Below, in pieces: positions 51,265-61,100 of a DNA stretch of 64,000 nucleotides. The notes under the pieces are model-generated. The model saw only the letters and a program-made list of their open reading frames with translations. It was not told the origin of the DNA and ran no database searches. Each line of letters starts with the position of its first letter. Position 1 is the stretch's first letter. A program made the position numbers and the translations under genes. The stretch spans positions 124,001 through 188,000 of the forward strand of contig JAPPLJ010000067.1 in the NCBI GenBank assembly GCA_028819475.1, written 5' to 3'. Origin of the DNA: Rhodospirillaceae bacterium (GTDB lineage: Bacteria; Pseudomonadota; Alphaproteobacteria; Bin65).

Positions 51265-52569
51265 ATGACCGCCTTCTGCCGCGACTGCGATACCGTGCTC
51301 GACGAGGCCGCGCCGGAGAATTCCGGCGGCGCGGGAAAGGCCGGCCGTTGCCCGGCCTGCGGCGGCCGGCGCATCCTCCGTCACGACGAATTGTTCGCGC
51401 TCGCCATCGCCCATATCGATTGCGACGCCTTCTATGCCAGCGTCGAGAAACGGGACGATCCTGAACTGCGCGACAAACCGGTCATTGTGGGCGGCGGTCG
51501 TCGCGGCGTCGTTTCCGCCGCATGCTATATCGCGCGCATCCATGGCGTTCACTCGGCAATGCCGATGTTCAAGGCGCTGAAAGCCTGCCCCGACGCCGTG
51601 GTAATCCGGCCCGACATGGCGAAATACCAAACGGTCGGCCGGCAGATCCGCCGGATGATGGAAGACCTCACGCCCGCGGTCGAGCCGATCTCCATCGACG
51701 AGGCCTTTCTCGACCTGGCCGGCACGGCGCGTCTGCACGGCGCGCCGCCGGCGATCGTCCTGGCCGGGCTGGTCCGCCGCATCCGCCGCGAAGCCGGCGT
51801 CACGGCGTCGGTCGGGCTGAGCTACAACAAGTTTCTGGCCAAGGTCGCGTCCGACCTCGACAAACCGCACGGCTTTTTGGTGGTCGGCCGGGCGGAAGCC
51901 AGGGCCTTTCTCGCCCGGCAGCCGGTCGGGATCGTCTGGGGCGTCGGCAAGGCGATGCGAAAGAAACTGGCGCGCGACGGCATTCGCACCGTGGGCCAGC
52001 TGCAGGGTCTCGACGAACGGGAACTGCAGGCGCGCTACGGCAGCATCGGCAGCCGGCTTTACCGATTTTCGCGCGGCGAGGACAGCCGCCGGGTCCATCG
52101 CGGCGGCGCGGCGAAAAGTGTGTCGTCGGAAACCACCTTCGAAGAAGACCTGTCCGATGCGGCGGCGCTCGAAACCCGGCTCTGGCCGCTGTGCGAAGCG
52201 GTTTCCCGGCGCATGAAAGCGGCGGAACTGGCCGGCCGGACGCTGACCTTGAAGCTGAAGACCTCGGCCTTTCGAACGCGGACGCGCCAGCGCCGCTTGG
52301 GCGAGCCGACCCAATTGGCCGAGGACATGTACCGGGCCGCCCTTCCCATGCTGGCTGGCGAGTGCGACGGCACAGCATTCAGGCTGATCGGCATCGGACT
52401 GAGCGACCTGGCACCGCCGGACGGCGCGGGCGAGACGGACCTGCTCGACTCGGACACAAGCAGGCGCGCCGCCGTCGAGCATACGCTGGATGCCGTGCGC
52501 GACAAGCTCGGCCGCGACGCCATCGCCAAGGGCCGGAGCCTGCGGACGGCCCGCCGGAGTTCCAGCTGA
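51265..52569 (+). CDS. dinB: DNA polymerase IV (DinB), Y-family
   Basis: A 434-residue Y-family translesion polymerase. An N-terminal extension carries a zinc-finger-like CRDC / CPAC pair, typical of the alphaproteobacterial form. The palm holds [30 protein letters not shown] and [12 protein letters not shown] with catalytic Asp/Glu. The finger has [16 protein letters not shown], the helix-hairpin-helix includes [21 protein letters not shown], and the little-finger domain follows ([10 protein letters not shown]). A beta-clamp-binding tail is not obvious. No LexA box was found upstream by eye, unlike dprA. Confidence 0.95.
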   Translation: MTAFCRDCDTVLDEAAPENSGGAGKAGRCPACGGRRILRHDELFALAIAHIDCDAFYASVEKRDDPELRDKPVIVGGGRRGVVSAACYIARIHGVHSAMPMFKALKACPDAVVIRPDMAKYQTVGRQIRRMMEDLTPAVEPISIDEAFLDLAGTARLHGAPPAIVLAGLVRRIRREAGVTASVGLSYNKFLAKVASDLDKPHGFLVVGRAEARAFLARQPVGIVWGVGKAMRKKLARDGIRTVGQLQGLDERELQARYGSIGSRLYRFSRGEDSRRVHRGGAAKSVSSETTFEEDLSDAAALETRLWPLCEAVSRRMKAAELAGRTLTLKLKTSAFRTRTRQRRLGEPTQLAEDMYRAALPMLAGECDGTAFRLIGIGLSDLAPPDGAGETDLLDSDTSRRAAVEHTLDAVRDKLGRDAIAKGRSLRTARRSSS

Positions 52570-52579
52570 CCCCAGCGCC

Positions 52580-53416
52580 TCAGCAGTCCGGCCGGTCGAG
52601 CGGCTCGAGCGCCTTGAGGGTGCCGGTCATGGTGAATGCGCCATAGTCGAGCAGCATGTCGCGCGCGATCCCGGTGTCGGTCATATGCACGCGGAATGAA
52701 TAGGTCGGACGTCCGTCTCCGGGTTCCGGCGCGAAATAGGTAACCCGCATCAGCCAGCCGGGACGCTGGAGAAGCCGCCGGCCCTCCGCCCTGCCGGGCG
52801 GCGGACTCTGCTTGAGGACCACGACGTTGATGCCGCTGTGCCGGCCGCGCTCTTCCGATCCGTCGAAAATCGTCGACCAGATCGTCCGGCGCCCGCGTTC
52901 GGCCTCGCGAACGACGTTCAGGTAGTGCCAGGTCGGAAAGACGGTGCCGGCCGGCAGCGGGATCCGCGCCGGTTCCGGTTCGCGCAGTTCGACCACCCCG
53001 GAACCGCCGACCCGGCTTAACCTTGCGATGCCCGACAGGCGGTCGGTGACCGTGCCGTCGGCTTTGGTCACGACGGTAAAGGTCAGACTCCGGCCGTCCC
53101 GCGCCTCGACGAGGACAGAATCGGTCTCGGTCTCGACCGCTTCGCGTTCGTTTCGGGTGAGGCGCAGCCGGAAGCGCTGCCGCATGCGCCAGTCCGTGCA
53201 GGTTTCGCGAATCTCGTAGTAGATCGCGCCGTCGGCGTGGGCGAGATTTGACGCGGCCCTGATCCGGTCCGTTGCGAGCGCGTAGATCGCCTTGTGCGGT
53301 GCCTGCCGCCGTGCAATCTGCTCCAGGCTCTCCGCAACAGCCGCTCCCGGAAGCAGCAGCAGCCAGGCGGCGCCGGCTCCGGCGATCGTCTTTCTGGTCG
53401 GCTGGCTCAACTGCAT
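52580..53416 (-). CDS. eipB: Cell-envelope integrity protein EipB (DUF1849)
   Basis: A 278-residue periplasmic protein. A signal peptide (LLLLPGAAVAES) follows the start at 53416, chosen over 53461 because the longer start adds a Cys/Arg leader before the signal. The mature protein is beta-rich, as expected for the EipB beta-spiral, and carries the conserved ETCTDWRMRQRF motif early and a final Cys (LDRPDC); in Brucella these two cysteines form a disulfide. EipB maintains outer-membrane integrity and appears restricted to alphaproteobacteria. It is convergent with dinB (10 bp apart) and co-directional with aspS. Confidence 0.88.
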   Translation of the reverse strand: MQLSQPTRKTIAGAGAAWLLLLPGAAVAESLEQIARRQAPHKAIYALATDRIRAASNLAHADGAIYYEIRETCTDWRMRQRFRLRLTRNEREAVETETDSVLVEARDGRSLTFTVVTKADGTVTDRLSGIARLSRVGGSGVVELREPEPARIPLPAGTVFPTWHYLNVVREAERGRRTIWSTIFDGSEERGRHSGINVVVLKQSPPPGRAEGRRLLQRPGWLMRVTYFAPEPGDGRPTYSFRVHMTDTGIARDMLLDYGAFTMTGTLKALEPLDRPDC

Positions 53417-53543
53417 GGCGCATCCGATCCGGAATTCCGGGGCCCCGCGCAAGTCCTGCACCGCGGCCGGACTCCACCCACGCAGGATAATCCGGACGAA
53501 GTTACGGACAAGCCCGATATCGACGGGATTCGTGGCGCCTGGC

Positions 53544-55325
53544 TTATTCCGCCTTTGCCTTGGCCGGCAATTGCAGCCGGATGTGCAGTTCGCGCAGCCG
53601 TTCCTCCGGCACTTCGGCGGGCGCGCTCATCATCAGGTCTTCGGCCTGCTGGTTCATCGGGAAGGCGATGACCTCGCGGATGTTAGGTTCGTCGGCGAGC
53701 AGCATGACGATCCGGTCGATTCCAGGCGCCGAGCCGCCATGAGGCGGCGCGCCGAATTTCAGGGCATTCAACATGCCGGAGAAATGTTCTTCCAGATCGG
53801 CTGCCGAATAGCCGGCAATCTCGAACGCCTTGACCATGATTTCCGGCCGGTGGTTCCGGATCGCGCCGGAGGACAGTTCCACCCCGTTGCAGACGATGTC
53901 GTACTGGAAAGCCTTGATCGCCAGCGGATCGTCCTGCGCCAGCGCCTCCAGCCCGCCCTGGGGCATCGAAAAGGGGTTGTGGCTGAAGTCAAGCCGGCCG
54001 GTCGCCTCGTCGATCTCGTACATCGGGAAATCGACGATCCAGCAGAAATCGAACCGGTCCTGTGCAATCAAGCCGCGCTCCTCGCCGACCTTCGTGCGCA
54101 CGGTGCCGGCGAACTCGGCCGCCGCCTTGGGCTTGTCGCAGACGAAGAAGACCGCGTCGCCGTCCGCCGCGCCGGCGGCTTCCGCGATCTGCGCGACGCG
54201 CTCCGGCCCGAGATTGTTGGCGATCGGCCCGGCGCCCGCGCCCTCGCGCCAGAAGATATAGCCGAGGCCGGGTTTGCCCTGGTCCTGGGCCCAGCCGTTC
54301 ATGCGGTCGCAGAAGGCGCGGCTGCCGGCGCCCGGGCCGGGCACGGCGCGGACGACTGCGCCCTGCTCGATCAGCCTTGCGAAAATCTTGAAGCCGGAGC
54401 CGCGGAAGGCCTCGGTGACGTCGACGATTTCGAGCGGGTTGCGCAGGTCCGGCTTGTCGGTGCCGTATTTCAGCATCGCCTCGTCGAACGGGATGCGCGG
54501 GAAGGGCGGTGCGGTCACCGTCCGGCCGCCGCCGAATTCCCCGAACACGCCGTGCAGGACCGGCTCCAGCGCGGCGAACACATCCTCCTGGGTGACGAAG
54601 CTCATCTCGAAATCGAGCTGGTAGAACTCGCCGGGCGAGCGGTCGGCCCGGGCGTCCTCGTCGCGGAAGCAGGGCGCGATCTGGAAATATTTGTCGAAGC
54701 CCGCGATCATCAGCAGCTGCTTGAACATCTGCGGCGCCTGGGGCAGCGCATAGAAGCGGCCGGGATGGATACGCGACGGCACCAAGTAGTCGCGCGCGCC
54801 CTCCGGCGAGCCGGCGGTCAGAATCGGCGTCTGGAACTCGCGGAAGCCCTGGTCGATCATGCGCCGGCGGATCGAGGCGATGACGTCCGAGCGCAAGGCA
54901 ATGTTGCGCTGCATCTTCTCGCGCCGCAGGTCGAGATAGCGGTGGCGCAGGCGGACCTCCTCGCCATAGTCGGTGTCGCTGTTGACCTGGAGCGGCAGCG
55001 GCGCGGCGGCGGATTCGACACGGGCCTCGGCCACCTTCACCTCGACATGGCCGGTCGGCAGGTTCGGGTTGACCGTATCCTCGGAGCGCTCGACAACCGG
55101 GCCGGTCACGGTCAGCACGCTTTCCAGCTTGACCTCGTCCATAACGGCGAAGGCCGGATCGCCGGTCTCGGCGACGCATTGCGTCACGCCGTAATGGTCG
55201 CGCAGGTCGAGGAACAGCAGGTTGCCGTGGTCGCGCTTGCGGTGGACCCAGCCGGACAGGCGGACCGTCTCGCCCGTGTGATCGGCGCGCAGCGCGCCGC
55301 AGCTATGCGTGCGGAAAGGATGCAT
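53544..55325 (-). CDS. aspS: Aspartyl-tRNA synthetase
   Basis: A 593-residue class IIb synthetase of the bacterial type. The N-terminal OB anticodon-binding domain begins [42 protein letters not shown]. Motif 2 is [28 protein letters not shown] and motif 3 is [19 protein letters not shown]. The bacterial GAD insertion lies at about 290-420. The start at 55325 gives the standard N-terminus [10 protein letters not shown]. Whether it is discriminating or also charges tRNA-Asn depends on gatCAB elsewhere. Confidence 0.97.
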   Translation of the reverse strand: MHPFRTHSCGALRADHTGETVRLSGWVHRKRDHGNLLFLDLRDHYGVTQCVAETGDPAFAVMDEVKLESVLTVTGPVVERSEDTVNPNLPTGHVEVKVAEARVESAAAPLPLQVNSDTDYGEEVRLRHRYLDLRREKMQRNIALRSDVIASIRRRMIDQGFREFQTPILTAGSPEGARDYLVPSRIHPGRFYALPQAPQMFKQLLMIAGFDKYFQIAPCFRDEDARADRSPGEFYQLDFEMSFVTQEDVFAALEPVLHGVFGEFGGGRTVTAPPFPRIPFDEAMLKYGTDKPDLRNPLEIVDVTEAFRGSGFKIFARLIEQGAVVRAVPGPGAGSRAFCDRMNGWAQDQGKPGLGYIFWREGAGAGPIANNLGPERVAQIAEAAGAADGDAVFFVCDKPKAAAEFAGTVRTKVGEERGLIAQDRFDFCWIVDFPMYEIDEATGRLDFSHNPFSMPQGGLEALAQDDPLAIKAFQYDIVCNGVELSSGAIRNHRPEIMVKAFEIAGYSAADLEEHFSGMLNALKFGAPPHGGSAPGIDRIVMLLADEPNIREVIAFPMNQQAEDLMMSAPAEVPEERLRELHIRLQLPAKAKAE

Positions 55326-55488
55326 CGGAAGCGCCCGGCCTGCTCGACTCTGTCTGGAAAATCCGGCGGACCCGGCGGCAGGGCCCGCAGCGGACAAGTA
55401 GCGACCGGCAGGGGCCTGTCAAGCGGCGGGATGCCCGCGCTATGGTAGGCACAGCCGAGCGGTCGGGCGACGAAGATGAGGAAAGCCC

Positions 55489-56220
55489 ATGGCGGACAGG
55501 AACGCGCTGATCGCCGATCTGGTGACGGCCAACCGGATCCTCGCGCATGAGGGGGTGGTCGACGGCTTCGGCCATGTCAGCCTGCGCGATCCGGAGGACG
55601 CCGGCCGCTACCTGATCTCGGTCTCGCGCAGCCCGGAACTGGTGGACGAAGGCGATATCGTCGCCCTTGGCCTGGACGGGGAGCCGGCCGGGCCTTCGGC
55701 GGGCGACACGCGGGCGCTCTATCTGGAGCGGCCGATCCACGGCGCGATCTATGCCGCGCGCCCGGACGTCGGCTGCATCGTCCACAACCACAGCCTCTCG
55801 GTGATCCCGTTCGGCGTCACCGGCGCGCCGTTGAAGCCGGTCTTCCACATGGCGTCCGGCATCGGCGACACGGTCCCGGTCTGGGACATCGCCGAGCGCT
55901 TCGGCGACACCAACATGCTGGTCACCACCATGGAACAGGGCGAAGACCTGGCGCGGACTCTTGCCGGAAACAGCATCGCCCTGATGCGCGGCCACGGCTG
56001 CGTCGTCACCGGCGCCGGCCTGCGCGACACGGTGATGAAGGCGATCTACCTGGAAACCAATGCCGCGCTCCTGCTCGCCGCACGCCCGCTCGGCGATATC
56101 CGCTTCCTGTCCCCCGGCGAGATGGCGCTGTCCTGGGCGACCAACACCGGCGCCAACCCGCTCAAACGCGCCTGGGACTACTGGGCCGCCCGCGCCGGCC
56201 GGGCAGCGGGCGGGCGGTAG
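55489..56220 (+). CDS. Class II aldolase/adducin-family protein
   Basis: A 243-residue protein of the fuculose-1-phosphate aldolase/adducin fold. Features: LIADLVTANRILAHEGVVDGFGHVSLRDPEDAGRYLIS, the metal-binding PDVGCIVHNHSLSVIPFGV (HxH type), LMRGHGCVVTGAGLRDTV with the third metal His, and a C-terminal helix. Enzymes of this family cleave sugar phosphates in a metal-dependent way, but many homologues act as decarboxylases or hydrolases. The substrate is unknown. It stands alone, divergent from aspS. Confidence 0.85.
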   Translation: MADRNALIADLVTANRILAHEGVVDGFGHVSLRDPEDAGRYLISVSRSPELVDEGDIVALGLDGEPAGPSAGDTRALYLERPIHGAIYAARPDVGCIVHNHSLSVIPFGVTGAPLKPVFHMASGIGDTVPVWDIAERFGDTNMLVTTMEQGEDLARTLAGNSIALMRGHGCVVTGAGLRDTVMKAIYLETNAALLLAARPLGDIRFLSPGEMALSWATNTGANPLKRAWDYWAARAGRAAGGR

Positions 56221-56239
56221 CGCGCTCCACACTCTACCG

Positions 56240-56359
56240 TCATTTCGACCGAAGCGGCGTAAGCCGCCCCTCCTCGTCATTTCGACCGAGCGCAGCGAGC
56301 GGAGAAATCTTTCCCGCACGGCACTTTGGTCCCTTGCGAAGTGCCGGAAAGATATCTCC
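56240..56359. repeat. Dispersed palindromic repeat with nested hairpin
   Basis: Two copies of CGTCATTTCGACCGA(A/G) occur 36 bp apart near 56240 and 56276. They are followed by a long hairpin: outer arms GGAGAAATCTTTCC (56301-56314) and GGAAAGATATCTCC (56346-56359), inner arms GGCACTT / AAGTGCC. The core is related to the 2.3-kb repeat. It looks like a MITE-like or REP-like intergenic element. Confidence 0.75.
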
Positions 56360-56896
56360 ACTGGAGCAATATTCGACAGAGCGGCGGCAAGTTTCAATTT
56401 ATTTTGTTATTTCAATACAGTAGCTAACGTAAATTCCACCTGTCTCCGGTGCCACTTTCTTCAGGTACCGATTAGGTACCGTTTCAGATCCAATTCCTGC
56501 GCATCCCGGTGCCGGTTCCGCCGTCAGGCATGCGTTCGGGTCCGTAACCGTCCGGGTCTTGGGGGATGGGGAGATGGTTAGCCGCTTGCCGGGTTGCTCA
56601 CCCGAACCGACCGTCCTGAAGAGATTCTAGCGGTTGAGCGTTCGTTGCCAATCTCTTCTGAGGGGCCGCAGCCAGACGTCCTTGCGGGTAACCGTTCGTA
56701 AGCGTTCGTGTCTCGGGGGACGAAGTACACCAAACGCTACTCGGTCCAGTTCGAACTTCCGGCCGAAGTGCGACTGAAGCCCTACGACCATGACCCGGCG
56801 AGCTAGCGGCCTCGACCTCTAGGTTTCGCCACAAGAACACTGGTGCGTGGTCTAGTAGCAAGTGTTGGTATGGCCTATTCGCCCAAGGCACGGGCG
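56360..56896. other. Intergenic region without a supported gene
   Basis: About 540 bp after the palindromic repeat. GGTACCGTTTCAG-like and GTAACCGT(C/T)CG-like segments recur in degraded form (for example near 56545 and 56689), as in decaying duplicated DNA. A 97-codon minus frame (56598-56891) shows no family similarity. Confidence 0.4.
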
Positions 56897-57559
56897 CTAT
56901 TGCAGCCAGAAACGGTGGAGAAACCGATCGTTGTGTCTCTCGAGCTTGTCGCGGCCATGCAACCAGCGACCATTGTCTAAGACCAACAAGTCGCCAGGCA
57001 GGAGCCGAATGCGTCGGTGACCGAACCCCATGGCAAGCAAACTCTTGAAGAACCCCAAGGCCCGACTGCCTGCACTTGTCGTACGCACCAGCGGATACCA
57101 GGGCGCGAAATAGAGCCGCTCCCCGTTCCAGACCGGGGCTGCCTCAAGAACTTGTCGCGGCAACTGCGGCGGCACATGCTGCTCGGCCTCCTTGAGGGCT
57201 TCGGCCCGGTCGCCCATCAATGAGAGCACAGCCTGTCCATCCGCCAGGACGCTCGCGCCGTCGCGCTTCGCCTGGGCCTCGCACCACCACGCGACCCAAC
57301 GGGCCTCGGGATGGTCCGTATGCAACGGTACCGCATCGTGCCCGCACAGGTACGTTGTGGCTCCGTCGAGCTGCCGTACCTGTGTCTGCTCCACAATTTG
57401 CGCTATCCCGGACAATACTTCGCAAACCGCCTCTCTCTTCACCGAACACGTGACCAGGCCGTTGCGGTTCAATCCGGCACGGATAGCGTCTATGGGGTCG
57501 GTCACCGGGAATTCACTGCGGAGACATCCGCCGACACGCTCTTGCACGCGTGCCAGCAT
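56897..57559 (-). CDS. TauD/TfdA-like Fe(II)/2-oxoglutarate-dependent oxygenase
   Basis: A 220-residue protein with the clavaminate-synthase-like double-stranded beta-helix signature. The proximal iron ligands are His-80 and Asp-82 in PLHTDHPEARWVAWWCEAQAKRDGASVLADG. The distal His-201 is in VLDNGRWLHGRD. A 2-oxoglutarate-binding Arg is probably in LHRFWLQ at the C-terminus. The protein is shorter than TauD (about 280 residues). Its start overlaps the upstream DUF1399-like gene by 58 bp in another frame and lacks a good RBS, so translational coupling is likely. Substrate unknown; one possibility is the Cys/Trp/His tail of its neighbour. Confidence 0.75.
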   Translation of the reverse strand: MLARVQERVGGCLRSEFPVTDPIDAIRAGLNRNGLVTCSVKREAVCEVLSGIAQIVEQTQVRQLDGATTYLCGHDAVPLHTDHPEARWVAWWCEAQAKRDGASVLADGQAVLSLMGDRAEALKEAEQHVPPQLPRQVLEAAPVWNGERLYFAPWYPLVRTTSAGSRALGFFKSLLAMGFGHRRIRLLPGDLLVLDNGRWLHGRDKLERHNDRFLHRFWLQ

Positions 57560-58011
57560 CGGTTTTGGCAGTCATGCCAGCACCTTGTTCCACTCCTCGT
57601 GTCGGCCACATAGGGCTCTCCGAAAACCTCTTGCCAGCGCTCGGCGGTCCTGGAAAAGACCTGGCTCAGAATCACCGCCTCTTCCGGCGTTTTGCCGAAA
57701 CCGCCATCATGGTCCAGGATGCGCCCGCAGTGCCTTATGCAATCATTGTAGTAGGCGACTGGCGCCTGCATATGCAGATGCCAGATCATGTCAATCTCTC
57801 GCGTCGGAGCGACACCGGGGTCCAGGCTGGCCAGATGGAAGAACTTCCGGTAACGCTGGATCGCTTGGTCGAGCCGTTCGGGAACCCACTCGGACACTTC
57901 GGACTCCGACCGGCGGGCCGCCTCTCGCAAGTCCACCGAGAAGACAGGAAGCTCAGCCAGTTTGTCGCTCTCGGTGGCCATGTCGTCCTGCACTAATTCC
58001 TGCCTCGTCAT
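57502..58011 (-). CDS. DUF1399/GRDP-like protein with a C-X3-C-X3-C-X3-C tail
   Basis: A 169-residue protein. Residues 45-135 match the domain found in bacterial and plant glycine-rich-domain proteins (DUF1399): RLDQAIQRYRKFFHLASLD, TREIDMIWHLHMQAPVAYYNDC, GRILDHDGG and WQEVFGEPYVAD. The His/Trp-rich WHLH core might bind metal. The last 30 residues are different: Cys-144, 148, 152 and 156 are spaced exactly four apart, with WHDC and WHAC repeated around them. The start at 58011 has GGAGAGG 8 bp upstream. It is translated first and overlaps the oxygenase gene. The function of DUF1399 is not known. Confidence 0.7.
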   Translation of the reverse strand: MTRQELVQDDMATESDKLAELPVFSVDLREAARRSESEVSEWVPERLDQAIQRYRKFFHLASLDPGVAPTREIDMIWHLHMQAPVAYYNDCIRHCGRILDHDGGFGKTPEEAVILSQVFSRTAERWQEVFGEPYVADTRSGTRCWHDCQNRCWHACKSVSADVSAVNSR

Positions 58012-58047
58012 GGGCGATACCTCTCCATAAGGACTGCGTCGAAACAT

Positions 58048-58605
58048 TGGCAGTGTGTTTCAACGCAGCTCGCAAACGCAAGCCGGAGCCCGCTTGCGAA
58101 GTACGCGCCCAATCGACGCCCAGTGCCGATTCTCACCAACGTAGCCGACGCAGATATTCCCCGTTCATCCGACACCCAACTTTGAGATCCGCTTCGGCCC
58201 TGGGTGCTGAGTGGATAATCTCGGCCGAACCCCGTCCGCAGAGCGCTGCACGCTTACAACCTTTCGGTATCCGGGGGATGGAATGCGCGCGGTCACTGCT
58301 GGAAGTTGCAATCCCAGAGGATGATGCCACCTTCCGGCCGTTTCGCCGACCTGTCACAGCGCTCATGCCCTGAGCGCCGAACGGATACTCTCGAGCCGAA
58401 ATCGGCGGAAAGCGTTCCGGCAAGCTCCGCAAGGACTGTAGCCGCACATCGCAATCGTGATCGAAGATGTCCGGCATCGCGGATAGTGTTGGGAGTATTG
58501 CCATGAGTGCGGCCGAGAGGTTACTGGCGGCGCCGAGGCTTCGAAGGCAAGAGAATTTTACGGGAGTCGCAGGCGCTTGACCGTCTGCAGCGAGGTAGCA
58601 GAACC
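58048..58605. other. Intergenic region without a supported gene
   Basis: About 560 bp between divergent genes. A 163-codon minus frame (58133-58624) and several plus frames are open, but their composition is irregular and they match nothing I know. It presumably holds the two promoters. Confidence 0.4.
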
Positions 58606-59436
58606 ATGACGGTCCGCTGGGCAAATTCTGGCGACACTGGACGCGATGTGCTCGACCGGGTGCAGCGAGGCCTCACGGTCGACATGATCATGACGCCGCG
58701 GGCCGAACTGCAGACCTGTCGGCGCGACGAGACAGCCAGCGATGTCGCGGACCGGAACACGAAGAATTTCAGCTTTCTGCCCATAGTGGATGGGGAGGAA
58801 CGCATCCTGGGTCTCTATGAGGCGGCGCGATGGTTCTGCGAGAGAGCCCCTCAGGAGGCGATCGACGATAATTTCGTACCCTTCTCGGAAGGCATCGTGA
58901 TCGGGGCGGACGCAAGCATTGTCGACTTCGTGAAGAGGGCCGACGAGCAACCCACCAGGCTTGTCGTCTCGGGCGATCGGGTGGCCGGTCTGGTTAGCCT
59001 TTCGGACCTGCAACAGTTGCCGGTTCGCGCTGCCTTGTTCACCTTGGTCACCCGTCTGGAAATGACGATGGCTGCACGGATCGAGAAAGAATGGAACGCC
59101 GACAGCGGCACGGGCTGGCTTGCGGTGCTCAGCATAGACCGGCGGGCGGCCATTCAGGAAGCGATTGACAGGGCCAAGATGGAAGACGGTTTTGTCAGTG
59201 AAATCGCGTTAAGCCAACTTGCGGACAAGGCCACGATCATACGCAAGAGACGGCTGATTCCCGGAAGCGCGACGGGGCTGAAACGCGATTTCAACTCAAT
59301 CGTCAGGTTACGCAATGACATCGCCCATGCCAACTACTATGCCGAAACCCCAAAGATGGCTGGCAAAGTGTGTTCAGCGGTTCGGACAATTCTTCGAATT
59401 GAAGAGGAATTGTCCGCAGCAATCTCAATCAGGTAA
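58606..59436 (+). CDS. CBS-domain protein with C-terminal HEPN-like motif
   Basis: A 276-residue protein. Residues 20-140 form a CBS pair: TVDMIMTPRAELQTCRRDETASDVADRNTKNFSFLPIVDGEERILGLYEAARWF and VSGDRVAGLVSLSDLQQLPVRAALFTL. The C-terminal half is helical and contains RLRNDIAHANYY, where Arg-236 and His-241 form the R-X4-H motif of HEPN ribonucleases. CBS modules bind adenine nucleotides, so this could be a nucleotide-gated RNase; an adhesin or structural HEPN role cannot be excluded. The ATG at 58606 is chosen because the CBS homology starts near it; the frame is open 33 codons upstream. No adjacent nucleotidyltransferase antitoxin is seen. Confidence 0.7.
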   Translation: MTVRWANSGDTGRDVLDRVQRGLTVDMIMTPRAELQTCRRDETASDVADRNTKNFSFLPIVDGEERILGLYEAARWFCERAPQEAIDDNFVPFSEGIVIGADASIVDFVKRADEQPTRLVVSGDRVAGLVSLSDLQQLPVRAALFTLVTRLEMTMAARIEKEWNADSGTGWLAVLSIDRRAAIQEAIDRAKMEDGFVSEIALSQLADKATIIRKRRLIPGSATGLKRDFNSIVRLRNDIAHANYYAETPKMAGKVCSAVRTILRIEEELSAAISIR

Positions 59437-59539
59437 CTAACACTCAAGGGTCCAGATTAGGCCATGGCATCCCGTGGCTCCATTGACCGAGAGGCGCTTC
59501 AACGCTTTTCGGGGTACAGGTTAAGTTTCTGATCTTAAT

Positions 59540-60472
59540 CTATCGATTCCCCGACTTAGCGGCCTCTTGGGCTCGTTTCTTTATTTCATCGTTGTCGAAC
59601 AAGCACTCGGCCAAACCTTCGGCACCGGAAAACGAGCAGCCCTGCACGTTCAAAGCATCACGGAAATCGGCATTCGTAAAGCATACATCCTGAAAAGATA
59701 CACCGCTCAAATCTACTCCATCGAATGGTGGCCAATAGGTTTGGTGAAACGCGCTGTTCCCATCTTCGATTTCTACCCACTCTCCCATTTCATCCGGTGG
59801 CCGTTGCGTCCACTCAAGGTGAGCACCGCGAAATACGGCGCTTTGCATACGGGCGTCGCGGAAATTGCAATCCTTGAACGTAGCGAATCGTAATCGCAGG
59901 CCGAGCCTAGAAAAGGGATTGAATTTGGAAAACACAACGTTCCGGCAATCCAGGTCGGAGAAGTCGACTCTTTCCAAGGCAACATTGTCCTTGCGACTCA
60001 AAGTACCCCAGCTGCCGTCATAGAACGTCGAGCCCTCGATGCTTTCGATTTCATGCCAACCGAACGAAAAATCGCTCAGTTCGATACCGGAGAAATCAAT
60101 CTTCGTGCAGCCCAGGCGGTTGAGTCGCCTGAGCGCTCCAGCAATCCTGTAGCGCGCCTCGTCGGCGTCCCATTTCTTGAAGTCGTCAATCAATTCTTTA
60201 TGTCTGGCTATTTCCAAGGCGCGCTCGCGGCGGCGGTTTGTCCAATATACCAATAGGGCGAGGACAAACCCGAAGACGACAATGTCCATCGCTGCGCCAG
60301 TGGCTTCGATGTATATGCCTCGGAGAATCTCGCCGGGCTGCCCTTCGTACCAGGGGGAGAGTGCCCAGAGTATCAAGATGACGAGCACGGCCAGGACGGC
60401 TGCAATGAGAATTGGCACAAGCCGGTCGTCGGAGAGGATGTTGTGGACAGCGGCGCGCCAGCGATTTCTCAT
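59540..60472 (-). CDS. Membrane-anchored pentapeptide-repeat protein
   Basis: A 310-residue protein. Two transmembrane helices lie near the N-terminus (LVPILIAAVLAVLVILILWAL and AAMDIVVFGFVLALLVYW), then a basic, coiled-coil-prone helix (RRRERALEIARHKELIDDFKKWDADEARYRI). From about 140 on, A(D/N)LXX-type pentapeptide repeats alternate with longer loops: IDFSGIELSDFSF, VDFSDLDCRNVVFSKF, ATFKDCNFRDARMQSAVFRGAHLEW, VDLSGVSFQDVCFTNADFRDALNVQGCSFSGA. The cytosolic right-handed beta-helix probably mediates protein contacts. The start at 60472 has AAAGGGA 6 bp upstream; a TTG 22 codons earlier is less likely. Function unknown. Confidence 0.75.
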   Translation of the reverse strand: MRNRWRAAVHNILSDDRLVPILIAAVLAVLVILILWALSPWYEGQPGEILRGIYIEATGAAMDIVVFGFVLALLVYWTNRRRERALEIARHKELIDDFKKWDADEARYRIAGALRRLNRLGCTKIDFSGIELSDFSFGWHEIESIEGSTFYDGSWGTLSRKDNVALERVDFSDLDCRNVVFSKFNPFSRLGLRLRFATFKDCNFRDARMQSAVFRGAHLEWTQRPPDEMGEWVEIEDGNSAFHQTYWPPFDGVDLSGVSFQDVCFTNADFRDALNVQGCSFSGAEGLAECLFDNDEIKKRAQEAAKSGNR

Positions 60473-60538
60473 CTGTTTTCCCTTTCGCAAGAATTCCAGA
60501 ACAGGAGGGTCCTCCCGCCTGCGAAGCCAGTAAGTCAA

Positions 60539-61100
60539 GGCCGTGTTGGCCTAGGAATGTACAGCTTGTCCAGATTGCGGAAAGCGGTGTACTGGGACTT
60601 GATACTCCATCGGGGCGTGGCATTCTCGCGTCGGCCAGCGACTATGCCTGAGATACGTCTTCGCCAAGTGTGGCGCCGCAGTTCCTACGATGGAAAGCGT
60701 GTCGGGTCTCGATCATATCGGGATTGCCGGAATGCGGGCGTGGTGTTTCGACAATGCGAGACATTCAGGCCCTCGGTCTGCCTGCTTGAACCCGCGGACA
60801 GTCAGCGGGGATTTTGCCGTTCACTCTGGAATCCAAGGTATCGTCGGCCTAGCGTTCTGTCCCAGGCGTGCCCATTGCTGTGCGCGGGCGAGCCCGCGGG
60901 AATCATCGGAATTCGGAGGGCTGTCGCCACGAGGCGGAGGAAGACGGGGACGCGGGTGCGCGGACACCCAGCAGCGCCGGCCAGTAGAATTGACCTTACA
61001 TGACGTCCGGTACCAGCATATGATATTAGGATTCCTCGGGCATTAGATCCGAGGCAAGAAGCGATATTCTTCCACGTGTCACATATCGCTGGGAGTGACT
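60539..61100. other. Intergenic region without a supported gene
   Basis: About 560 bp between the divergent pentapeptide-repeat and protease genes. Plus-strand frames here are Arg/Ser/Pro-rich shadows. GC falls towards 61.1 kb where the protease gene begins. Confidence 0.4.

Noticed and set aside
53292..55448. A 718-codon plus-strand frame opposite aspS
   Set aside because: Antisense shadow of a high-GC synthetase gene; the composition (His/Arg/Gly/Ala-rich) and absence of any domain show it is not coding.
57192..58373. A 393-codon plus-strand frame
   Set aside because: Antisense to the 2-oxoglutarate oxygenase and DUF1399-like genes, both of which have recognisable motifs.
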